Shown here: one piece after another, positions 13,943-18,495 of the stretch
How the letters are laid out: every line of letters begins with the position of its first letter
Position numbering within the stretch: the stretch's first letter is position 1
From: Clostridium sp.
Lineage (GTDB): Bacteria > Bacillota > Clostridia > Clostridiales > Clostridiaceae
NCBI RefSeq assembly: GCF_018372875.1
Contig: NZ_JAHAIF010000055.1
Location: 1-18,495 of the forward strand
Length of the DNA: 18,495 nt
Reading direction: 5' to 3'
Position numbers and translations under genes: made by a program
Notes under the pieces: model-generated
What the model was told of the DNA's origin: nothing
What the model saw: only the letters and a program-made list of their open reading frames with translations
Database searches by the model: none

Positions 13943-15448
13943 CTATCTCTTTACTATTTTATCTTTAATAAAATCAATTAGTTTAAATAAACTCCAAAGA
14001 ACTCCTATAATTAGTAATATATCAAACACAAAATTAAATAGATATAATTGTTTAGCTGTATCCGCTTGACCATTTCCTACAAAAGGCATTGGGAACTGTA
14101 TTCCACCTATTAACATTATCCCCCATAACAATAATATCTTATTTCTAACCTCTTCATTTCCTGAATTCTTTATAAACTTGATTAAAGATACTATAAATAC
14201 ACTTATAAATACTGCTAGTATAAACCATAACTTTGTTGGCAATTTTGTTTCTCTAAAATTAGACCACGTAGTAAATCTATTAAATTCTCTTACTGGTTCT
14301 TCACTATCAGCTCTATAACACTTTCCTAAAGATGTACTAGTAATAAAAGCTTTTCCTGCTGTATACTTCATTCCCTCTATTAATCTTTTAGGATGAGTCA
14401 AATAAAATTTAGCTAGCTTTCCATTACTTATTTTACTATAAAACTCTTCCTCTGTTATTGGAGTTCTAGGTACATATTTAACATATTCACTTGCATCTAA
14501 ATAAGAATGTTTTCCTGCTTCTCCTGCCATATCTGGATTAAGTCCAAGATCTATTAAGTCCTGTTCAGGCGTTTCTGATCCATTAAGAACTCCATAAAAC
14601 ACAGAATTATATTGAGTATCTTTACTTATATTCTTATTTACCATATTTATTTGAACTGGATAGATTATTACCACAACTAAAAATACTGATAATAATATTA
14701 AATTCTTACGTGTTAATATATTTCTGTTATCCCAAAGAATCTTACATAACAGTATTACTACAAATGGTAAAGTGGTAAATACCTGCATCTTTGATCCTAA
14801 GAACATAAATGCACCTATATATACTAGAGAAATTTTAGATGCTATATTACTTTCGTCATGCCTTACATATTTGCAATTAATATAGTATAAAAATGTCCCT
14901 ATAAATAGCAATAATGTACATAACATCATTGGTTCTCCATATAAACTATTAAACCACAGTATATAGTTTCCATCCATAAACACAAAAATGCTGACTAGCA
15001 CAACAATAGTTAATTTAAGTTTACTTTTTATATTTAAGTTCTTTAAAATAATTGCAATAGAAGATATATATATTATTGCATAAGCAATAGCTAAATATTG
15101 TGTTTTAAATACTTCTTGCCCTAAAACCTTACATATGTAAGATATGAATGTTATTAAGTACCCCATACTTGATCCAAATAGTGTAATAAATAAAGTAAAT
15201 ATATTTGTATTAATCTTATAGTCCGTAACAATATAATCATAGAAACGTTTAAAATCAGGATTCATTTTATCTGAATCTAATAAAGATAATCCTGATAAAC
15301 CCATAACTCTATCAAAATCTCCCTGATCAGCAACTCCAACTTGTGGATACTTAAATAATATATAAGCTATTAGTAAAGCTGATATTATAATAAAAGTACC
15401 TACGATATATTTAGTATAGTTATTTTTTATATTATCCATGACCTTCAT
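13943..15448 (-). CDS. Polytopic membrane protein, probable GT-C glycosyltransferase (WsfD-like)
   Basis: The 501-residue protein has about eleven hydrophobic segments, beginning at residues 14-33. A large polar loop lies at about 265-375. The outer loop after helix 1 carries an acidic motif, DQGDFDR (41-47). GT-C glycosyltransferases that use lipid-linked sugars bear their catalytic acidic residues in this position. DGNYILWFNSLYGEP (159-173) is a second likely conserved patch. The pattern resembles proteins annotated as WsfD glycan hexose transferase, from memory only. In the operon it would be the third partner, taking sugar from undecaprenyl phosphate on the outer face and placing it on the polymer. 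That is the role YfhO plays beside CsbB and GtcA in Bacillus. GGAGG lies about 10 nt before the ATG. It is the first gene of the operon. Confidence 0.65.
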   Translation of the reverse strand: MKVMDNIKNNYTKYIVGTFIIISALLIAYILFKYPQVGVADQGDFDRVMGLSGLSLLDSDKMNPDFKRFYDYIVTDYKINTNIFTLFITLFGSSMGYLITFISYICKVLGQEVFKTQYLAIAYAIIYISSIAIILKNLNIKSKLKLTIVVLVSIFVFMDGNYILWFNSLYGEPMMLCTLLLFIGTFLYYINCKYVRHDESNIASKISLVYIGAFMFLGSKMQVFTTLPFVVILLCKILWDNRNILTRKNLILLSVFLVVVIIYPVQINMVNKNISKDTQYNSVFYGVLNGSETPEQDLIDLGLNPDMAGEAGKHSYLDASEYVKYVPRTPITEEEFYSKISNGKLAKFYLTHPKRLIEGMKYTAGKAFITSTSLGKCYRADSEEPVREFNRFTTWSNFRETKLPTKLWFILAVFISVFIVSLIKFIKNSGNEEVRNKILLLWGIMLIGGIQFPMPFVGNGQADTAKQLYLFNFVFDILLIIGVLWSLFKLIDFIKDKIVKR

Positions 15449-15486
15449 TTATTTTATCCTCCATATAATAAACCACATTACATTTC

Positions 15487-15495
15487 ATTATATCA
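15487..15495 (-). promoter_or_regulatory. Extended -10 promoter of the envelope operon
   Basis: On the minus strand TGATATAAT (15495-15487) is a perfect extended -10, about 40 nt before the first start codon of the operon. No good -35 is visible. It is oriented opposite to the promoter at 15575-15583. Confidence 0.6.
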
Positions 15496-15574
15496 TTTTT
15501 AGCACTGTATTTTATTGTATGTTTATAAATATTTTCTTAAGTTTTGTAAGCCTTTATATAATAATAGCTATTTA

Positions 15575-15583
15575 TGCTATAAT
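15575..15583 (+). promoter_or_regulatory. Extended -10 promoter of the DUF2334 gene
   Basis: TGCTATAAT (15575-15583) is a perfect extended -10, with only a weak TTATAT-like -35. The start codon follows 35 nt downstream, after AAGGAG. The two divergent extended -10 elements are about 80 bp apart. Confidence 0.6.
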
Positions 15584-15617
15584 TTTTATTGAATTATTAT
15601 AAATTAAGGAGTATGAA

Positions 15618-16994
15618 ATGAGTAAAAAGAAAAAAATTATATTATCTACATTATTATCTATACTCTCTATTGCAATTTTATATGGAATATTATTTTATTT
15701 TAGTTTTTTCCAAGGATTTGTAACAGTAAAAGATAATAAAATACAATCTAAATTATTACCTAATGATGACTTTAAATCTCCCTATACACCTAAATTAAAC
15801 TTTAAAAATACGAAAGAAGAATTGGTTTACGATGTTAAAGTTAATATGTTAAGTAATATTGATTCTTCAATACCCGTCATAAAAAAATCTCAAAGACACT
15901 ATATTCCCCTAGATTATGTATGTAAAACGCTTGGATATAATCTCAATAAATCAAATAATACTTTTACTATCTCAAATTCTAATCACACTATTACTTTAAA
16001 TGAGACCTCTTATATAAAAGGAAATGAATCCTTATATTTAAGAGGCAATATATTAACCAATAATAACCAATATTTTATTTCTATATCAGATATAGAAGAG
16101 ATATTTAATTTAATTTCAGTTTATACATTTGAAAATAAGACTATCAATATTTTAAAATCCCCCCAAAGTAATATACAAAATAATTCTTCTGAAAAAACTT
16201 CCAATGGAAAAATAGCTTTAGTTAGGTTAGAAGATTTTACAGCTGGTGAAGGAATATCATCAGAAGCTAATCAACCTAAGTTTAAAGCAATGGCAAACTT
16301 TTTAAATAATTCAGGAATCAAATATCATATTGCATGGATACCTAGATTTAAAGCCCCTAATGATAATATTGACAATGATTTATTAACTGTTGATACATTT
16401 GAAAATGCTGCTTTTATAAATCTATTAGATTACTTTATTAACCATGGTGCATTAATAGGATTACATGGATATACTCATCAAGCTGGAGATTCTAGAAGTG
16501 CTGTTGGAACTGAACTTTCTCGTAAAGTTAATAGCTCAGAAGATGAAACTAGAGCCGTAATCGAAAATGCTATCAATACTGCTACTGCATTAAATATACC
16601 TTTTGGTTTTTTTGAAAGTTCGCACTATAAAGCATCTTCTGCACAAAAATCTATTATAGAAGAATACTTTCAATATATTTATGAACCAAAGAATTATTTA
16701 ATATATACTAAACTACAAAAAACTAAAAACAATAACTTATATATACCTACACCTTTAAGTTACGTAAGAGACTTAGATGCTAATCCAATAATAAAAATGC
16801 TAAATAAACCTACTCCTGGATTATTAGCAAGCTTTTTCTATCATTCTACAAAGGAATTAGATTTTATAGAAGTTGATACATCTAATAATGTATTTGATGT
16901 AAACTACTCTATAGAATCTCCACTTCAACAAATAGTAAAATCTCTTAATGAGAATAAATATATAACTACACATGTAACAGAGTTAAAAAATTAA
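15618..16994 (+). CDS. DUF2334 polysaccharide deacetylase-like exoprotein
   Basis: The 458-residue protein has a basic N-terminus and one membrane helix (about 7-33), so it is membrane-anchored or secreted. Residues about 85-180 form a beta-rich region ('RHYIPLDYVCKTLGY', 'YFISISDIEEIF') like the copper amine oxidase N-terminal/stalk domain of clostridial surface proteins. The C-terminal half (about 197-455) resembles DUF2334, in the glycoside hydrolase/deacetylase superfamily. VRLEDF (202-207) places an acidic pair at the end of strand 1. LHGYTHQ (282-288) carries the H-x-x-x-H metal motif, and FYHS (407-410) may supply a further His. It probably deacetylates or otherwise modifies an envelope glycan. 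It is divergent from the teichoic-acid-type operon, so the partner polymer is a plausible substrate. AAGGAG lies 6 nt before the ATG. A terminator follows directly. Confidence 0.82.
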   Translation: MSKKKKIILSTLLSILSIAILYGILFYFSFFQGFVTVKDNKIQSKLLPNDDFKSPYTPKLNFKNTKEELVYDVKVNMLSNIDSSIPVIKKSQRHYIPLDYVCKTLGYNLNKSNNTFTISNSNHTITLNETSYIKGNESLYLRGNILTNNNQYFISISDIEEIFNLISVYTFENKTINILKSPQSNIQNNSSEKTSNGKIALVRLEDFTAGEGISSEANQPKFKAMANFLNNSGIKYHIAWIPRFKAPNDNIDNDLLTVDTFENAAFINLLDYFINHGALIGLHGYTHQAGDSRSAVGTELSRKVNSSEDETRAVIENAINTATALNIPFGFFESSHYKASSAQKSIIEEYFQYIYEPKNYLIYTKLQKTKNNNLYIPTPLSYVRDLDANPIIKMLNKPTPGLLASFFYHSTKELDFIEVDTSNNVFDVNYSIESPLQQIVKSLNENKYITTHVTELKN

Positions 16995-17030
16995 GGAGCT
17001 ATAGTTAAACTATAACTCCCTCTTTTTTTT
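16995..17030 (+). terminator. Intrinsic terminator after the DUF2334 gene
   Basis: GGAG + TATAGTT pair with AACTATA + CTCC around one C-A mismatch (16995-17019). The stem is followed by CTCTTTTTTTT on the plus strand. The VanZ-like stop codon from the other strand lies inside the hairpin, and a TTAATTTTTT tail on minus lets it serve both genes. Confidence 0.88.
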
Positions 17031-17462
17031 AATAACTTCATTGTATATGCTTACACAAAGGTATCCTAATATTCCTCCTGATGTATCAATCATAACATCT
17101 TTAAAAGCTGGGCCTCTTCCAGGTATAAATGATTGATGAAATTCATCAGAACATGCATATAAAAATACAAGTATTACCGAATAAAATCTAGCTTTTCTCT
17201 CTATTACATATAAACTTATAACATTATATGTTAAGATAAACAAGATAAAATATTCTGTGAAATGTGCACCCTTTCTTATAATTAAAGTTGCTAACTCTCC
17301 AAAATACGTATCCAATTTTAATCCTAGCAAATTAAAAATATATAGTACAAATCTACTTTGTTCACTAGACTTATCTCCAGGCTGATGAGACATATAAAAT
17401 ATAAAAATCATCCAACCTAAAAATAACCCCCATTTTACTACTTTTTTATTCCTATCGCTCAT
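17010..17462 (-). CDS. VanZ-like family membrane protein
   Basis: The 150-residue protein has four hydrophobic segments (about 9-25, 72-88, 93-104, 126-142). It carries the VanZ signatures SHQPG (25-29), RKGAHFTEY (63-71), DEFHQSFIPGRGP (106-118) and KDVMIDTSGG (121-130). Conserved charged residues next to the membrane suggest binding of an anionic lipid or polymer. VanZ itself gives low-level teicoplanin resistance by an unknown mechanism, and most chromosomal members are not resistance genes. No vanHAX genes are present. AGGAGATTTAT precedes the ATG, a good initiation site. Its neighbours are envelope genes, which fits a housekeeping envelope role. The gene appears to be its own unit or to follow the zinc-ribbon gene 63 nt upstream. 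Confidence 0.9.
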   Translation of the reverse strand: MSDRNKKVVKWGLFLGWMIFIFYMSHQPGDKSSEQSRFVLYIFNLLGLKLDTYFGELATLIIRKGAHFTEYFILFILTYNVISLYVIERKARFYSVILVFLYACSDEFHQSFIPGRGPAFKDVMIDTSGGILGYLCVSIYNEVIKKKREL

Positions 17463-17525
17463 ATAAATCTCCTAGCATATAAATTATAAGTATAATTATA
17501 CACTAGATATCATTTATTTTCTAAT

Positions 17526-17969
17526 TTAGCGCTGATCTACAATATATTTATTTATATATGCTAATGATTCTTCTAGCACCTCTTGGCTATGCTCCATTGA
17601 TTCAACCTTAATTTCTAAATTACAAACTCTTTGGTCAACTTGATACATTAACTCTTTTATATCATGTAGTAATTTTCCTTCATAAGATACTTGAATTCCA
17701 TCCGCATCTATATATATCTTTTCTGGTGGTTCACCACATTCACTACATTTTGCATATATGCCTTCCTTCTCAACATCTCTAAATAGCTTAAAAGTATCAT
17801 TATTACATGATGAGCAATTAGAGAGCATTACAAAGTCATAATAGCTAACATCAAATAAGTATTTAGATCCACACTCTTTACAAGTTACTTCCAAATTATT
17901 GTCTATAGTTTCGATATAAAACTTATTTCCACAACACCCTTCTCTTTGGCATACTACTGTCCTTATCAT
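17526..17969 (-). CDS. Double zinc-ribbon protein with C-terminal coiled coil
   Basis: I recognise no named family for this 147-residue protein. It carries two four-cysteine sets: C7/C12-C13 with C30/C33, and C52/C55 with C75/C78. Each looks like a small zinc ribbon. C12-C13 is a doublet, so the exact first ligand is uncertain. Residues about 100-145 (GKLLHDIKELMYQVDQRV..., many Glu, Leu and Ile) form a predicted coiled coil likely to oligomerise. There is no membrane helix. Tandem ribbons plus a coiled coil suggest binding to nucleic acid or a protein partner; this is inference. The ATG at 17969 was chosen because AAGGAG lies 9 nt upstream; the earlier GTG touches that site. The 48-residue protein gene lies 91 nt upstream on the same strand. 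Confidence 0.75.
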   Translation of the reverse strand: MIRTVVCQREGCCGNKFYIETIDNNLEVTCKECGSKYLFDVSYYDFVMLSNCSSCNNDTFKLFRDVEKEGIYAKCSECGEPPEKIYIDADGIQVSYEGKLLHDIKELMYQVDQRVCNLEIKVESMEHSQEVLEESLAYINKYIVDQR

Positions 17970-18060
17970 AAACTTCACTCCTTTTGAGCAATATATTTGA
18001 ATCTCATCTTAACATTTAATATGATTGTTAATCCAAATTTATAACTACTCAATAAAAGTT

Positions 18061-18207
18061 TTATTGTTTATCTTCTTGTTTTATCTCAATTTCTATCTCT
18101 TTTATTTTTATATCTACTTCTTTAGTTTCTTTTCCAGATAATAATAATCTTCTCTTTTCTAACTTTAACTCTTTAAGTTTATCTTTCAATAGCTCTAATT
18201 TATGCAC
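18061..18207 (-). CDS. Small 48-residue charged helical protein
   Basis: The frame starts at GTG (18207), preceded by GGGGAG with an 8-nt spacer, and ends at TAA (18061). The product begins MHKLELLKDKLKELKLEKRR and is almost entirely Lys, Glu, Leu and Ile in heptad-like order, with SGKET in the middle. It is probably a two-helix coiled coil. Size and helix-turn-helix hairpin shape recall the Spo0E-like phosphatases of sporulating Firmicutes, but the SQELD signature is missing, so that is a weak guess. It lies 91 nt upstream of the zinc-ribbon/coiled-coil gene on the same strand and may be co-transcribed. An extended -10 promoter lies about 155 nt upstream. Confidence 0.6.
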   Translation of the reverse strand: MHKLELLKDKLKELKLEKRRLLLSGKETKEVDIKIKEIEIEIKQEDKQ

Positions 18208-18368
18208 TTTATACACTCCCCACCCATAAGAGAATTATTTAATATCATATATTAACAAAGCTTTTAAATATATTTTTTATTGATAACGTATGCAGAAAAT
18301 ATCTATAACTAAATTATATAAAATACAAAAGCTATTGTATATAATTATCTTTAGTTATTTTATTCCAT

Positions 18369-18377
18369 ATTATAACA
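18369..18377 (-). promoter_or_regulatory. Extended -10 promoter upstream of the 48-residue protein gene
   Basis: On the minus strand TGTTATAAT (18377-18369) is a perfect extended -10, with a second TATAAT a few bases upstream. It lies just after the GC-rich terminator at 18402-18421, as expected for the start of a new transcription unit. The 5' leader would be about 155 nt. No gene is seen from 18208 to 18495. Confidence 0.5.
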
Positions 18378-18401
18378 CAATTATACCTATTTCTTTAAAA
18401 T

Positions 18402-18434
18402 AAAAAAAGTGGCTGCGCCACGCTCCCTTCGGGA
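18402..18434 (-). terminator. GC-rich terminator for a gene beyond the right edge
   Basis: On the minus strand TCCC-GAA-GGGA (18434-18424) and then GTGGC-GCA-GCCAC (18421-18409) are followed by TTTTTTT and ATTTT. The second hairpin plus U tract is a classic intrinsic terminator. It probably serves a minus-strand gene outside the window. Confidence 0.75.
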
Positions 18435-18459
18435 AACTTAATTGTAAGTAAAACCCCAA

Positions 18460-18488
18460 AAGCATAGGATTCTCAAAATCCTATGCTT
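18460..18488. terminator. 12-bp perfect hairpin, possible terminator
   Basis: AAGCATAGGATT (18460-18471) pairs perfectly with 18477-18488 around a 5-nt loop. On minus it is followed by TTTTGGGGTTTTAC, and on plus by AATTTCT. It could be a first terminator for a gene to the right, in tandem with the one at 18402-18434. Confidence 0.6.
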
Positions 18489-18495
18489 AATTTCT

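Noticed and set aside
17010..17462. Glycopeptide resistance gene vanZ
   Set aside because: VanZ-like proteins are widespread chromosomal membrane proteins. There are no vanR/S/H/A/X/Y neighbours and no mobile element, so resistance is not supported.

Overview
The window is AT-rich chromosomal DNA, almost certainly from a low-GC Firmicute of the class Clostridia, probably Clostridium sensu stricto. The reasons are the strong A/T bias at third codon positions, the purine-rich Shine-Dalgarno sites (AGGAG/GGAGG), the intrinsic terminators with long U tracts, and the gene content: a CarD-family regulator, CPBP protease, ROK kinase, VanZ-like protein, EF-G paralogue and DUF2334 protein. No insertion sequence, prophage, CRISPR array or plasmid gene is visible. 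Most genes lie on the minus strand.

Left part (1-2000). A small glycine-rich membrane protein gene is followed by about 560 bp without a gene. That gap holds a strongly folded RNA-like element (526-663), a long inverted repeat, and a perfect terminator that serves a minus-strand tRNA-Phe(GAA) gene. Directly upstream of the tRNA is a 5S rRNA gene lacking its first ~18 nt. It starts where transcription from a perfect consensus promoter (TTGACA-17-TATAAT) would begin. A small protein gene and a CarD/CdnL-type regulator gene follow, also on minus.

Middle part (2000-10700). Two plus-strand genes encode a sirtuin and a membrane-anchored SH3-like protein. They converge, across a bidirectional terminator, on a run of minus-strand housekeeping genes: CPBP protease, CinA, a histidine phosphatase, a ROK sugar kinase, a 78-residue protein and an EF-G-like GTPase. 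Hairpins separate most of these units. The ROK kinase-phosphatase junction carries two mutually exclusive hairpins next to the phosphatase ribosome binding site.

Right part (10700-18495). This is a cell-envelope block. A tight four-gene minus-strand operon encodes a polytopic GT-C-like membrane protein, an LtaS-family polyglycerolphosphate synthase-like enzyme, a DPM1/GtrB-type polyprenyl-phosphate glycosyltransferase and a GtrA-family flippase. Together these look like a polymer synthase plus a complete three-component system for glycosylating the polymer outside the cell. A DUF2334 (polysaccharide deacetylase-like) exoprotein gene is transcribed divergently from the same intergenic region. 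Beyond it lie a VanZ-like gene, a double zinc-ribbon/coiled-coil protein gene and a previously uncalled 48-codon gene, followed by GC-rich terminator hairpins at the right edge.

Family assignments rest on motif recognition by eye; no database search was run. Several start codons were moved to match the ribosome binding sites, as stated in each entry.
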